Shown: positions 35,681 to 44,604, counted from the stretch's first letter. The stretch: 64,000 bases of DNA from Chroococcidiopsis sp. CCMEE 29 (GCF_023558375.1 NZ_CP083761.1:5597001-5661000); one strand, 5' to 3'. The notes: generated from the letters alone by a model not told the origin. Translations and numbers: made by a program.

Positions 35681-36417
35681 AGAGAATCTGGATCTTCTCC
35701 CAAATCTTGCAATCGCGCTGCTAGCCGCTCTGCACGCTGTCGTTCTTGCTCTGCCCGTTGTCGTTCAGCTTCCTCCGGCAATAATACTAAGTTTTCTGCT
35801 GCGTCATAAAACCGCAGCCACTGGGTCGTATCATCCTCAACTACTCCTTGCCAAGTACCTAACCACAAACCCAACGATTTACACCACAACCTACCTTGTT
35901 CATTGGGTACTAAAGCCTGATAGCCCCAATCCAAATCTAAATGCCAGCCCTCCAATGAGTTGGCAGCAAACGGATCAAACACGAAGTAGTCCCGCGTCCT
36001 GAATACTTGCTCGTAGAGATTTTTCTTAGTTCCTCGATCAACCTCAGCCGTACTAGGAGAAAGCAGTTCCACAATCATATCCGGGTAGCGTCCTCCTTCT
36101 TCCCATACAACCCACCCCTGGCGCTCTGGGTTACTGTCTACACCCAGCACCACAAAAAAGTCAGGACCTTTAAAATCTCGGTTGCGGGCTTGCTGAGCGC
36201 TATAGTAGACAAACATATTCCCACCCACAAAGACATCTTGCCGCTCAGTCCAGCCCTGTTTCAAGGAGCGGATCAAGACATTCATCGCAATTCGGTGGCG
36301 ATTCGTTTCCAAAGGTTCTCCGTCGTCAAATATCAGATTAGTTGGTGGGTTAGGCGGTTCCCAAACTGCCCCTTCATCCAACAGCGCTTTTTGTTCAGTC
36401 TTAGTCTCAATAGCCAT
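35677..36417 (-). CDS. Uma2-family (DUF820) putative restriction-like endonuclease
   Basis: A 246-residue protein with the PD-(D/E)XK-type core common in cyanobacterial Uma2 proteins: GPDFFVVLGVDSNPERQGWV, VVWEEGGRYPDMIVELLSPS and STAEVDRGTKKNLYEQVFRT, where the Glu, Asp-x-Glu and Lys residues form the presumed metal site, then YFVFDPFAANSLEGW. The C-terminal 40 residues are a charged coiled coil (EAERQRAEQERQRAERLAAR). Uma2 genes are expanded in cyanobacteria; their function is unknown. It overlaps the recombinase gene downstream by 4 bases. Divergent to it lies a DUF4058 gene. Confidence 0.88.
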   Translation of the reverse strand: MAIETKTEQKALLDEGAVWEPPNPPTNLIFDDGEPLETNRHRIAMNVLIRSLKQGWTERQDVFVGGNMFVYYSAQQARNRDFKGPDFFVVLGVDSNPERQGWVVWEEGGRYPDMIVELLSPSTAEVDRGTKKNLYEQVFRTRDYFVFDPFAANSLEGWHLDLDWGYQALVPNEQGRLWCKSLGLWLGTWQGVVEDDTTQWLRFYDAAENLVLLPEEAERQRAEQERQRAERLAARLQDLGEDPDSL

Positions 36418-36631
36418 AGCTTTACTTGGAGCAGCCTACCAATCAGCTAACTTGGACTGAAACTAGAAAATGAGGAGCTGTATTGCTCAACTTATCCTTT
36501 CAGTTGAGCTTATTGTACACTACTGCATATAAAATAAACGTTTATTATCTTATCTACGACTAAACTATGACTAGATTCACAAGGGTTGGAGTATACTAAA
36601 TGAAAATCCTGGCAGTGTGGGAGTTTTGTGG

Positions 36632-37411
36632 ATGCCATCTCCCTTCTCCGGCATGAACCCCGATTTGGAATCCGCTGCTCTGTGGCACGAGTTTCACAAC
36701 CGATTGATTGTGGCAATTTCTGATGCGCTCATTCCCTATTTGCAACCCAGGTATTATGTAGCGGTCGAAACCCGCACCTATCTGGATGAAGACAATCCTG
36801 AATTACTGGTGGCAATCCCCGATGCCATCGTGCTGACAGCCTCAAGAACTCCTATAGTGCAACCTACGGCGATCGCCACGCAAACTCGCCCCACACAAAT
36901 CCGACTCCCCATGCCAGTCGAAGTCAAACAGCGCTATTTAGAAGTGCGGGAGGTGGGCACTCATCAGGTAATTACCGTTATTGAGGTGCTATCACTCCAG
37001 AATAAGCGCAAAGGCGAAGGGCGAATTGCCTATGAGAAGAAGCGGCAGCGGGTGCTGGCCACTTCTTCTCACCTGGGTGAAATCGATTTGCTCCAAGAAA
37101 ATACACCCATGCCCATGATTGGGGTAGAGGAAACGAGCGACTATCGCATCATGGTGAGTCGAGCCGCTACCCGTTCAATGGCAGATTTGTATGAATTTCA
37201 ATTGAGAGAACCAAATCCCAGCTTCTGGTTACCACTCAAACCCGACGATCCAGAATTAGCAGTCGATTTACAAGCAATTTTGGTCGGTGTTTACGATCGC
37301 GGCAGTTACCAGTTGCGGATTGATTATCACCAACCCGTTTCCCCTCCAAAACTATCCGAAGCTGACCAGCCGTGGGTGGATGAGTTACTTGCTCCCATTC
37401 GAGGTGCGTGA
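36632..37411 (+). CDS. DUF4058-family protein
   Basis: From ATG 36632 the protein begins MPSPFSGMNPDLESAALWHE, the standard opening of DUF4058 proteins. It continues HNRLIVAISDALIPYLQPRY, VAVETRTYL and, in the second half, VITVIEVLSLQNKRKGEGRI and EIDLLQ, which are conserved and hint at a restriction-endonuclease-like fold. About 259 residues, full length. Function is unknown. The last codon region overlaps the next gene (GTGATG, 37408-37413), suggesting an operon. An upstream in-frame ATG at 36617 exists, but the conserved start is the one given. Confidence 0.88.
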   Translation: MPSPFSGMNPDLESAALWHEFHNRLIVAISDALIPYLQPRYYVAVETRTYLDEDNPELLVAIPDAIVLTASRTPIVQPTAIATQTRPTQIRLPMPVEVKQRYLEVREVGTHQVITVIEVLSLQNKRKGEGRIAYEKKRQRVLATSSHLGEIDLLQENTPMPMIGVEETSDYRIMVSRAATRSMADLYEFQLREPNPSFWLPLKPDDPELAVDLQAILVGVYDRGSYQLRIDYHQPVSPPKLSEADQPWVDELLAPIRGA

Positions 37412-37962
37412 TGGCACGTCCCGATCAGGAAAAATGTCGGCTTTGCTCAAAGCTTACCTCTCAGGAAGCTCAACAACGTCACGGACCCAATGAGGATGGA
37501 TGCTGGGACGCGAAATATTGCCATAATCGCCGTTCTTACTATCGTCACCGGGGAGTCCGGAACCATGTCCGTAAACAACGACGGCAGGTTCAGCAAGCTG
37601 AACCCTTGTCTTCAGAACCTGAAGTTTCTAGGGCAGCACGAGTAGCGACATTAGAGGTGTTAGCTCCAGCCGTTCCCGCTGCGATCGCTCACTTCTATCG
37701 CCAAACCAAGGATTCGCCTCTACATGCACTGGGAGCAGAACTGTGGATGGGCAATGACCGCATCGCCAAAATTGAACCGGTTCACTGCCTGGGGTTGACC
37801 GAGATGCAAGTGAAGAACCTATTAGTCCGCATCCTCGACGGCTTTTCGCAATATAGCGGCATGAAGGTCGAGCGGTTTCGGTCATCTGTGGAATTGAACC
37901 CCCTGAATTGTCCAATTTATCCTTGTCCGCTGCATCCTAGTGAAACGAACTATGGAAGTTGA
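37411..37962 (+). CDS. Hypothetical protein with a Cys-rich N-terminus
   Basis: A 183-residue protein from ATG 37411. Its N-terminus CRLCSKLTSQEAQQRHGPNE continues to CWDAKYCHNRRSYYRHR, a possible CxxC...C...C/H zinc-binding module followed by a very basic helix, as in nucleic-acid-binding proteins. The rest (about 70-175) has FYRQTKDSPLHALGAELWMG and QVKNLLVRILDGFSQYSG, which match nothing I can name. It overlaps the DUF4058 gene and is overlapped by the next gene, so three genes are coupled. Possibly part of a mobile cassette. Confidence 0.6.
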   Translation: MARPDQEKCRLCSKLTSQEAQQRHGPNEDGCWDAKYCHNRRSYYRHRGVRNHVRKQRRQVQQAEPLSSEPEVSRAARVATLEVLAPAVPAAIAHFYRQTKDSPLHALGAELWMGNDRIAKIEPVHCLGLTEMQVKNLLVRILDGFSQYSGMKVERFRSSVELNPLNCPIYPCPLHPSETNYGS

Positions 37963-38509
37963 GCAGTTAGAACTGGATCTCTGGCAAGCGCTAGAAACAG
38001 CTGTCAAATTTCCACAGACAGTAGACTTTCAGCAACTATGTGACGCTTTGGAGCGAGAGATTGACCAGCAGCCTGTAACAGAGCAACTACAGGTAGCAGC
38101 AGAGGTATTGACTCAGTTGTCGCAGGTGTATGCTGCACGGATGGAGTTGCTGCTATCAGCGTGGGAACGACGCTACAACCCTACTGAGCCAGTGGTGGAT
38201 TCAGAGGCATGTGTCGGATTGTTCGTGCACTCAGTGCATTTAGACGTAGCGGGTTTATTTGAGCCATTGCCACCCGTTCAATATCCCGCTCACCGCCAGG
38301 CAAGAAGGTAAGCCAATCTGCATGACTTGCTTGTTGGACAGGTGGATAAAGCTGCACTGTTATCCCTAGTAGAGCAGTTGCTAGAACCACAGCCGCTAGC
38401 CGAGGTGGAAGTTGCAGAGCATTTGAGGCAGCTGGCGGGAGAAGAAGATGTAGAAAAGTGGCAGCAAGCTATCTCTCAGGGAAGAGTAACAAATTTACAT
38501 TATTTGTAG
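37952..38509 (+). pseudogene. Hypothetical protein interrupted by an in-frame TAA
   Basis: From ATG 37952 the frame gives VEQLELDLWQALETAVKFPQ and helices rich in Leu/Gln (LQVAAEVLTQLSQVYAARME), then VGLFVHSVHLDVAGLFEPLP. A TAA at 38309-38311 interrupts it, after which the same frame continues ANLHDLLVGQVDKAALLSLV to a natural end at 38509 (about 186 residues in all). Because both halves read in one frame without shift, a single nonsense mutation, or less likely recoding, is implied. It is overlapped by the Cys-rich gene upstream. Function unknown. Confidence 0.55.
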
Positions 38510-38700
38510 TATACGTTTTGAGACTTAAAAATTAATGAAAATTAGCAAGGAAAACTTAGGATTTTAAGCACCTATTTTCTCAATAAATTCAGAGTATTTG
38601 AACAATATAATTCAACGTAGTATAAAACATGTAAATTTGTTACACTCCCATACTATTTTGTCTAATAATTTAAAGGCAAACAATAAATTTGTAACACTAC
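38486..38700. repeat. GTAACAAATTTACAT inverted repeat and direct repeat cluster
   Basis: GTAACAAATTTACAT at 38486-38500 is exactly inverted at 38629-38643, 128 bases apart. The second copy extends as AAATTTGTTACACTCC and is repeated directly as AAATTTGTAACACTAC at 38685-38700, 52 bases on. The enclosed DNA is AT-rich and has no ORF. Such spaced inverted and direct 15-mers could be ends of a miniature element or binding sites for a recombinase. The first copy overlaps the end of the interrupted gene above. Confidence 0.55.
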
Positions 38701-39149
38701 CAATAACTGTTCTCTAAGTTCCTACAATAAAGGCTAAGACTAATTACTGAAGGCTTTATGCCAACTTGATTTCAAAGTTTGGACAAAGCGCTCACCCACT
38801 TATGTCAACCCTACTGCCGAAAAATACATTCAGCAAACTCAAGAACAGGTTGATTAGATAGGCACTTTCAACTGAGACTATGTTGTTGCTTAAAACAGTT
38901 GATAGCGCAGTGAAAAGTAGAGACCATTATCTCTGTCTTACTAAACTCTGACTATCTAAACTTTGGCAACAAAATAGTACAATTGCTTTAATCTCGAACG
39001 CCCACTAGTTGCGTTCCTTGTAGCTTACTAAAAACTACCCAATTGACCTTTATAGGTGGAAGCTACATTTGGTTGTAAGCTCCTGCACCCTAAACAGTAG
39101 CCAGCATGATAATAAAAACATGGCAGTAGGTGACAAAGATGGCTCAACT
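38701..39149. other. AT-rich non-coding stretch
   Basis: About 450 bases up to the IS5 element with no ORF of note, no RNA gene and no clear palindrome. A short frame, PTYVNPTAEKYIQQTQEQVD (38799-38858), may be the tail of a lost protein, but it is too short to assign. Confidence 0.35.
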
Positions 39150-40055
39150 TATAGAAGCCATTTGACATCTATCCATTTGATAGCCGTTTGAGCATCAGTC
39201 TGAGCAAACAAAGGTTGAGTTTAGCTGTGGCATTGACCAACGTTTTCTCAAAGTTTTTGACCAAACTCTTACATCGTTCCATCCAAGAATTAGACCGCTC
39301 AATCACCCATCGGGTTGCTACTCGAACAAATCCAGAGTGACCTTGGGCTGCCTTTTCGGCTTTCGTGGGCTTGGGTGCCAGTTCAAACCTGAGCTTGGTC
39401 ATCATCTGAGGATAAAGTTTTTGTAGGGCAGCGGTGATGGTGTTTGGGTGATAGCCATGGTCGAGCAAAATGGTGATTTTGGGGACGTTGACGGGCTTGG
39501 CTCGAAAGTAATCCAGGTGATTGCTTAGCAGTTCAATCAAGCCTTGGTCATCGGACACATTAGCAGGAGTGCAGTGGGTAAAAAACGGCAACCCTAGAGG
39601 ATCGACGGCGAGATGGCGTTTGATGCCATTAGTGCATTTGTAATGGCAGAACCCTTTGGACTCGATACTAGCACTACAGGTGTTTTTCACCGCTTGTGAG
39701 TCAACGATTAGTAACCGCGTCCATTTTTGTTTTTTTTGACATGTTGCCGCACCTGCGAATGCAATCTCGTCATTATCTGTTCGAGAACGCCATCCGCACG
39801 CCACTGCTTGTAATGCCAGAATACCGTCGAGTAGGGTGGCAAGTCTTTGGGCAGGTCACCCCAATTACAACCATTCTTAAGTTGATAAAAGACGCCATCC
39901 AAGATTTGCCGCTTTGTCCAGTAAGGTGGCCTGGTTTTCTTCTTTTGGGGCACTAATGGCTCGATGAGCTCCCACTCTTTGTCAGTTAAGCTGCTGGAGT
40001 ACGGCATTTATTTCTGATCTTAGCTTTTCATCAGAGATCTCAAATAGGTTCTATA
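39150..40055 (-). mobile_element. IS5-family element, apparently complete
   Basis: Ends are inverted repeats: TATAGAAGCCATTTGACATC at the left and TATAGAACCTATTTGAGATC inward from the right, 4 mismatches in 20. The 0.9-kb length fits the IS427/IS1031-type subgroups of IS5. It carries the two-frame transposase below. It lies against the truncated IS6 transposase at 40075. Confidence 0.75.
39169..40007 (-). CDS. IS5-family transposase with -1 frameshift site
   Basis: ORF A from ATG 40007 (MPYSSSLTDKEWELIEPLVP) has the DUF4096-like N-terminus with YWTKRQILDGVFYQLKNGCN. It ends just after a run of eight A followed by C on the coding strand (39737-39729). A-AAA-AAC in frame there is a canonical -1 slippery heptamer. 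Slippage gives ...HVKKN-QKWTRLLIVDSQAV, joining ORF B (first Asp in IVDSQ), ITILLDHGYHPNTIT (second Asp) and VIERSNSWMERCKSLVKNFE (Glu), ending LMLKRLSNG. No other damage is seen, so a full DDE transposase of about 275 residues can be made. Confidence 0.88.
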
Positions 40056-40074
40056 GTGTTTGAAAGAATTTTTG

Positions 40075-40274
40075 CAACACGACCGACGAATCCGCTTGTC
40101 CAGCTCGGGAGCATATTTAAGCACCCAGCGATTCAACGTCGAATGGTCCACCTTGACGCCTCGTTCCTGCATCATCTGTTCCAAGTCTCGATAGGAAAGC
40201 GCATATCGACAGTACCAGCGCACATTCAACAGAATGATGTCCGACTGAAAAAGAATCATATACCAGCAAATCAT
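40075..40274 (-). pseudogene. IS6-family transposase N-terminal fragment
   Basis: The frame reads FQSDIILLNVRWYCRYALSY, then RDLEQMMQERGVKVDHSTLN and RWVLKYAPELDKRIR, the helix-turn-helix N-terminus of IS6 transposases. It ends before the DDE domain (normally ..SWRVDETY). The IS5 element lies on that side. It also marks the break that removed the start of the methyltransferase-like gene at 40360. Confidence 0.8.
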
Positions 40275-40359
40275 CTTTTCTTGATAACAATATTTTGCCT
40301 ACCTACAGCGATTTCAGTGATGAAAAACTCAAGGAGGGACTTCAGTCCGGCACGTAACA

Positions 40360-40506
40360 ATGTTTAAGAATCCTCTGTGCTTCAGCCAGAGGAGAAGTCA
40401 ATACACCTTCAATGTTGAAGCTGCTATGCAGTCTATTGGCTTTGAACATATCACAACAGTTGCCAGTGACCCTCGCCATTGCACAATCCTGGGAAGAAAA
40501 CTATGA
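40360..40506 (+). pseudogene. C-terminal remnant of a SAM-methyltransferase-like protein
   Basis: The frame ending at TGA 40504 reads SQRRSQYTFNVEAAMQSIGF then EHITTVASDPRHCTILGRKL. The pattern 'A-QSIGFE-ITTVASDPRHC-I-GRK' resembles the last two strands of class I methyltransferases. Its stop overlaps the start of the SDR gene (ATGA, 40503-40506), the mark of an operon in which the upstream gene was later cut by IS6/IS5. Family assignment is tentative. Confidence 0.4.
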
Positions 40507-41318
40507 GCTTTGCCCTAAAAACGATTGTATTAACAGGTGCATCGGCTGGAATTGGCCGATCGCTCTCCATCTCCCTCGCTCAACAGGGCGCGCATTTAGT
40601 ATTAGCTGCTCGTAACCAAGAAGCATTAGAAGAAACTCTTGCTGCCTGCACAAAACAAGGAGGAAAAGCGATCGCAGTTCCAACAGATGTGACTCAACCC
40701 GAAGCCTGCCAGCGGTTGATAGAGGAGGCGATCTCAGCCTTTGGGCAAATTGATGTCTTGGTCAACAATGCCGGAATTTCAATGCTGACTCGCTTTGATG
40801 AAGTTACAGATCTTTCAATTTTTGAGCAGGTCATGCAGGTCAACTACCTTGGTGCTGTCTACTGTACCCACTATGCTCTGCCCTACCTCAAAGCCAATCG
40901 AGGACTTCTGGTGGCTATCTCTTCAGTTTGTGGCAAAACGGCAGTTCCAACTCGTACAGGTTACGTTGCTAGTAAACACGCCATGCAGGGGTTCTTCGAT
41001 ACTCTCCGCATTGAGTTACGGGGAAGTGGAGTTGATGTGTTGGTTGTGTCACCAGGGTTTGTTGCAACAGAGATTCGGCAACGCGCTTTAGGAGCCAATG
41101 GCCAACCGTTAGGTCAAAGTCCCCGTGATGAGAGTAAAGGTAATATGTCCGTAGGCGAATGCGTGCATCAAATTGTCTGGGCGATGGAACGACGCAAACG
41201 GGAGCACATTATGACGTTGAAAGGCAAAGTAACACCTTGGGGAAAGCTGCTTTTGCCGGAACTGGTTGATCGCATTGCTGCCTATGCTGCTCGTGCAACA
41301 ACTGCCACCCAGAAGTAA
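40503..41318 (+). CDS. Short-chain dehydrogenase/reductase (SDR)
   Basis: From ATG 40503, a 271-residue classical SDR. The cofactor motif is TGASAGIGRSLSISLAQQGA (about 11-30), DVTQPEA follows, and VLVNNAGISML lies at about 86-96. The catalytic set is Ser in LVAISSVCGKTA with Tyr-x-x-x-Lys in TGYVASKHAMQGFF (about 153-166), and PGFVATEIR follows. The N-terminal Arg/Ala context after GAHLVLAARN favours NADP(H). The substrate is unknown. It overlaps a methyltransferase-like tail, so it was once part of an operon. The C-terminal 50 residues include a basic helix typical of the DHRS7B/YqjQ-like subgroup. Confidence 0.9.
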   Translation: MSFALKTIVLTGASAGIGRSLSISLAQQGAHLVLAARNQEALEETLAACTKQGGKAIAVPTDVTQPEACQRLIEEAISAFGQIDVLVNNAGISMLTRFDEVTDLSIFEQVMQVNYLGAVYCTHYALPYLKANRGLLVAISSVCGKTAVPTRTGYVASKHAMQGFFDTLRIELRGSGVDVLVVSPGFVATEIRQRALGANGQPLGQSPRDESKGNMSVGECVHQIVWAMERRKREHIMTLKGKVTPWGKLLLPELVDRIAAYAARATTATQK

Positions 41319-41551
41319 TCGTCTTCATGCTCCTTCCACTGGTACTGCTTTTGTTCTCCAAGCAGCAGACCAAGCCAAACTTCTATCAGGGACATTCCTA
41401 ATGCTTGTTGCAACTGTATCAGATAAACTGCCTTGCTACCACTGTGCTTCATCCAGGAAGCGGAAGCAGCAGGAGTAGCAGGGACGGGAATTGATCGATA
41501 ATTAGCGGTTGCCTAATCTGAAATTATTGAGATACCTTTCGTCTTTGTTCT

Positions 41552-41842
41552 ATGACCTTTTATTTCCGATTAAGTCTAGGACTTATAAAAGGTATAAAAT
41601 GGAGACTTGAAAGACTCGATTGGATTGGGCAATGCCTGCCAAAGGATTTCTCAATCACATGGTTGTGTGTACATGGCGACCCAGATAATCTTGATAGTTT
41701 AAGAGACAAGCGGCAGCAAGGTAATTATCGAAAAGCCACAGAAGAATATATTGAGTTATTACTAGAATTAGCCGAAAAGCACCGAGTGAATTCGATTATG
41801 AATTTGGCAGGTGGACAGCACAAACGCTACCAAATTATTTAG
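41552..41842 (+). CDS. Hypothetical small protein
   Basis: A 96-codon frame of no recognised family. GLIKGIKWRLERLDWIGQCL and ITWLCVHGDPDNLDSLRDKR are followed by the charged helix NYRKATEEYIELLLELAEKH. Codon use is AT-rich compared with the SDR gene upstream. It may be the N-terminal part of a longer lost gene, since the frame ends abruptly at KRYQII. No ribosome-binding site stands out. Confidence 0.4.
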   Translation: MTFYFRLSLGLIKGIKWRLERLDWIGQCLPKDFSITWLCVHGDPDNLDSLRDKRQQGNYRKATEEYIELLLELAEKHRVNSIMNLAGGQHKRYQII

Positions 41843-42219
41843 ATAATGCCAGTTATCATAAATGTCAAGATATCTCGGAATAGAAAACTCTGTAATAAGG
41901 GAAACAGAGCGATCGCAAATTAGATCTCTATTAGCTTCCTACAGTTTTGAGAACCGCTCCCTAGTTTAAAAATTTTCAGAGTTATTTTCTGCCACAACCT
42001 GAGAGAGACGAAACTGGTCAAACCGTCCTGATCTTTTCTATGCCAATGGCAGACAAAAAGTGGAGAACATCGATTACTGTTTGATAGCGGTATAATTAAT
42101 CAATAGAGTGTGTAGTAAGGCTTCTAAGTTGAGCGTGTGCCAGCGACCTAACGCTGCGCCGGAGCGAACGGGCGAAAGATCTTGGTGTGGTTGCAAAGGG
42201 CTCTGTCTTAGCTACACCG
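41843..42219. other. Intergenic region without recognised features
   Basis: About 380 bases downstream of the TetR gene (which ends at 42220 on the minus strand) and downstream of the small ORF. No ORF, tRNA or clear hairpin terminator was found. Confidence 0.4.
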
Positions 42220-42942
42220 TTAGCCCTCAGTTTGGGGGGTAGTTGCGAGGTTATCTATGAGCTGCGATTCTCTTTCAGAAACACTTCGCAAACGCTCTTC
42301 TACAATCAAGTCAATCAAGCCATCGACGATGCGATCGCGCTCCATCGGTAAAATATCCTTACCATGCAACATCTCTTGCACAATCATGAAATGCACAATG
42401 GCACCAACAAAGATTCGTGCTGTTGCTTCAGGGTCAGATAGCTTGAGCTGTGGGCAATTTGTGAAATAGTAACAAAGCCTTCTAAATGTAGTCTGCTCGA
42501 TGTTGCGAACAAAGGCACGAGCTAACTGCGGAAAACGTCCCGACTCTCCCAGAATCAGCCGCATAAAATTGAGAAACTGGGGTTCAGTTGTCCCAATATC
42601 TAACGCTCGGTTGGCAAAATTTCTCAGAACAACCTGGGGTGCCATTTGCAAAATCCGATCGTCCGCTGCACCAAAAATAGATTGGAATCTTTGCTCGACT
42701 AGTCGTTGGATGAGCGCAATAAATAAGCTTTCTTTGTCTTGAAAGTGACTGTACACCGTGGCTTTTGAAACTTTTGCGGCGATCGCAACCCGATCCATAC
42801 TGGTTGCTGCATAGCCGTGGGTTAAAAACTCTTGCATTCCACCTTCTAAAATGGCTGCAGTTTTCTCTGGAGAGAGCTGTCTATCTGTACGTCCAGGTTT
42901 TGCCTGTCTCATGCCGATTCGTCCTTGAGGCTGAACAATCAA
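42220..42942 (-). CDS. TetR/AcrR-family transcriptional regulator
   Basis: A 240-residue repressor. The N-terminal TetR helix-turn-helix (about residues 20-75) reads LSPEKTAAILEGGMQEFLTH then TSMDRVAIAAKVSKATVYSH and FQDKESLFIALI. The ligand-binding helical domain includes NFANRALDIGTTEPQFLNFM and LRLILGESGRFPQLARAF, as in AcrR-like regulators of efflux genes. It is divergent from a flavin monooxygenase and devBCA, with two palindromes between them. It therefore probably represses itself and that unit until an aromatic or lipophilic ligand binds. Start could be 42942 or ATG 42912. Confidence 0.9.
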   Translation of the reverse strand: MIVQPQGRIGMRQAKPGRTDRQLSPEKTAAILEGGMQEFLTHGYAATSMDRVAIAAKVSKATVYSHFQDKESLFIALIQRLVEQRFQSIFGAADDRILQMAPQVVLRNFANRALDIGTTEPQFLNFMRLILGESGRFPQLARAFVRNIEQTTFRRLCYYFTNCPQLKLSDPEATARIFVGAIVHFMIVQEMLHGKDILPMERDRIVDGLIDLIVEERLRSVSERESQLIDNLATTPQTEG

Positions 42943-42957
42943 TCTTACCTTGACATT

Positions 42958-43005
42958 CTAAACTAGCTGGTTTAGTTTAGATATGGATTTAAACTAATCA
43001 GTTTA
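42958..43005. promoter_or_regulatory. Two palindromic operators for the TetR regulator
   Basis: CTAAACTAGCTGGTTTAG (42958-42975) is an 18-bp near-perfect palindrome. TAAACTAATCAGTTTA (42990-43005) has perfect 6-base arms. They share the half-site TAAACT, lie 14 bases apart in the divergent interval, and are placed to cover both promoters. TetR proteins bind such palindromes as dimers; assignment to the adjacent TetR is inferred from position. Confidence 0.75.
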
Positions 43006-43038
43006 GTGTACCGCTTCTATACGAGGAGGCACCAAACG

Positions 43039-44604
43039 ATGCAAAAGATCATTCAAACAGATGTAATTATCGTCGGAGCAGGTCCAACAGGGCTTTCGCT
43101 TGCTGTGCAATTGATGCGCTACAACATCGATTTTGTCATCTTTGACCAGAAAGAAGGGGTGACTGAGCTATCCAAGGCGCTAGTGGTTCACGCTCGCACG
43201 CTGGAAATTTACGACCAGGTAGGTCTGGCGAAAAAAGCCGTTGCAGAGGGGGAACAGGTGCAAAAAGTCGCCCTCATGCACGATGGTAAAATCAGCGCTC
43301 GCCTCGATTTTTCAGACTTTGGCGCAGGACTCAGTCCGTTTCCATTCATACTGGTGTTTGAACAAAGCAAAAACGAGCATCTGCTTTATGAGCATCTCCA
43401 GAGAAACGGTAAGGTTGTTCAGTGGCAGACCGAATTGGAAACTTTGACACAAGATGCAGACGGTGTGAGGGTGGTAGTCAAGACTGCCAACGGTGAAAGG
43501 CAGGCGATCATAGCAAGCTATCTAGTGGGGTGTGATGGTGCCAGTAGTCCCACTCGGCAGATCCTCGGTCTACCCTTTGAAGGTTCAACGCATCCGCGCT
43601 TGTTTTACGTGGCGGATGTGCAGATGCAATTTTCAGGGGAAGAGGGCACCGTGTATCCGGTATTGGGGCAAGACTCCTTTGTGCTGATGGTGCCGATGCA
43701 AGGTGAAAACCGCTGGCGGCTGATTGGTAACTTGCCTGAGTATGAAGACCAAATTGATCAGGAAGTCCTCTTCGAGGCAATCGAAACGAAAGTGAAGCAA
43801 TTAGTGCAACTGCCGCTGGAAATTACGACTTTACACTGGTTTTCGACATACAGAGTCCATACTCGGCGGGCGGAGATGTTCTCGGTTGGCAGATGTTTTC
43901 TGGCGGGTGATGCGGCACATATTCATACCCCTGCGGGAGGACAAGGCATGAACACGGCCATTCAGGATGCTTACAACCTTGCTTGGAAGCTTGCTTTTGT
44001 TTTGCGGGGCAATGCTCAGGATTCATTGCTGGCAACTTACAACGAGGAACGCTTAGCAAATGCGAAACGGCTGTTGCAGACGACTGACCAGTTTTTTGAT
44101 GTGGTAGCGAGCGATCGCTGGTATTTCCGCTTCTTCCGCGACAATATCTTATCGAGCCTTGCGGGTTTTGTTACCCAGTTTAGTGCAGCTAAAGAGTTCC
44201 TGTTTCCGATGGTTTCTCAAATTGGGCTGGACTACTCCGATAGTCCTTTAAGCCAACATCAGCAAGATCGCAAGTTCGAGGTCAAAGCCGGAGATCGGAT
44301 GCCGTATTTTCTGGTGAATGGCGAGAACATTTACGATCGGCTTCGCAAGCCAAAATTTCACTTGCTCGTGTTCTCTGATGGGCAACAGGATTATGAGTGT
44401 TTGAAACTAGAACTCGACGAATACGCTAACTGTATCGATTTCCATGTCATTCCGCTTTACCCAAGGGTTGTTGAAATCTTCGGTAGCCATCAACCGTTCA
44501 AGGTGTTACTGCGACCGGATAACTACATTGCATTGCTCTCTCCAGACTGTTCTTTAGACGCCCTTAAAGCCTACTTCAATAAGGTTGTTGGACTGATTTC
44601 TTAA
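43039..44604 (+). CDS. FAD-dependent aromatic-type monooxygenase
   Basis: From ATG 43039 (GAGGAGG upstream), a 521-residue group A flavoprotein monooxygenase. FAD-binding GxGxxG lies in DVIIVGAGPTGLSLAVQL (about 7-24), the DG motif in LVGCDGASSPTRQIL (about 160-174) and the second FAD motif in CFLAGDAAHIHTPAGGQGMN (about 285-304), followed by the helix DAYNLAWKLAFVL. The C-terminal 120 residues form a thioredoxin-like extension, as in phenol hydroxylase and polyketide hydroxylases (PheA/TfdB family). It probably hydroxylates an aromatic compound with NAD(P)H. It starts the unit with devBCA, 30 bases before devB, and is preceded by TetR operators. Complete. Confidence 0.9.
   Translation: MQKIIQTDVIIVGAGPTGLSLAVQLMRYNIDFVIFDQKEGVTELSKALVVHARTLEIYDQVGLAKKAVAEGEQVQKVALMHDGKISARLDFSDFGAGLSPFPFILVFEQSKNEHLLYEHLQRNGKVVQWQTELETLTQDADGVRVVVKTANGERQAIIASYLVGCDGASSPTRQILGLPFEGSTHPRLFYVADVQMQFSGEEGTVYPVLGQDSFVLMVPMQGENRWRLIGNLPEYEDQIDQEVLFEAIETKVKQLVQLPLEITTLHWFSTYRVHTRRAEMFSVGRCFLAGDAAHIHTPAGGQGMNTAIQDAYNLAWKLAFVLRGNAQDSLLATYNEERLANAKRLLQTTDQFFDVVASDRWYFRFFRDNILSSLAGFVTQFSAAKEFLFPMVSQIGLDYSDSPLSQHQQDRKFEVKAGDRMPYFLVNGENIYDRLRKPKFHLLVFSDGQQDYECLKLELDEYANCIDFHVIPLYPRVVEIFGSHQPFKVLLRPDNYIALLSPDCSLDALKAYFNKVVGLIS

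Noticed and set aside
38486-38700. CRISPR-like array
   Set aside because: There are only three repeat copies, one inverted, with unequal spacing and no cas genes.
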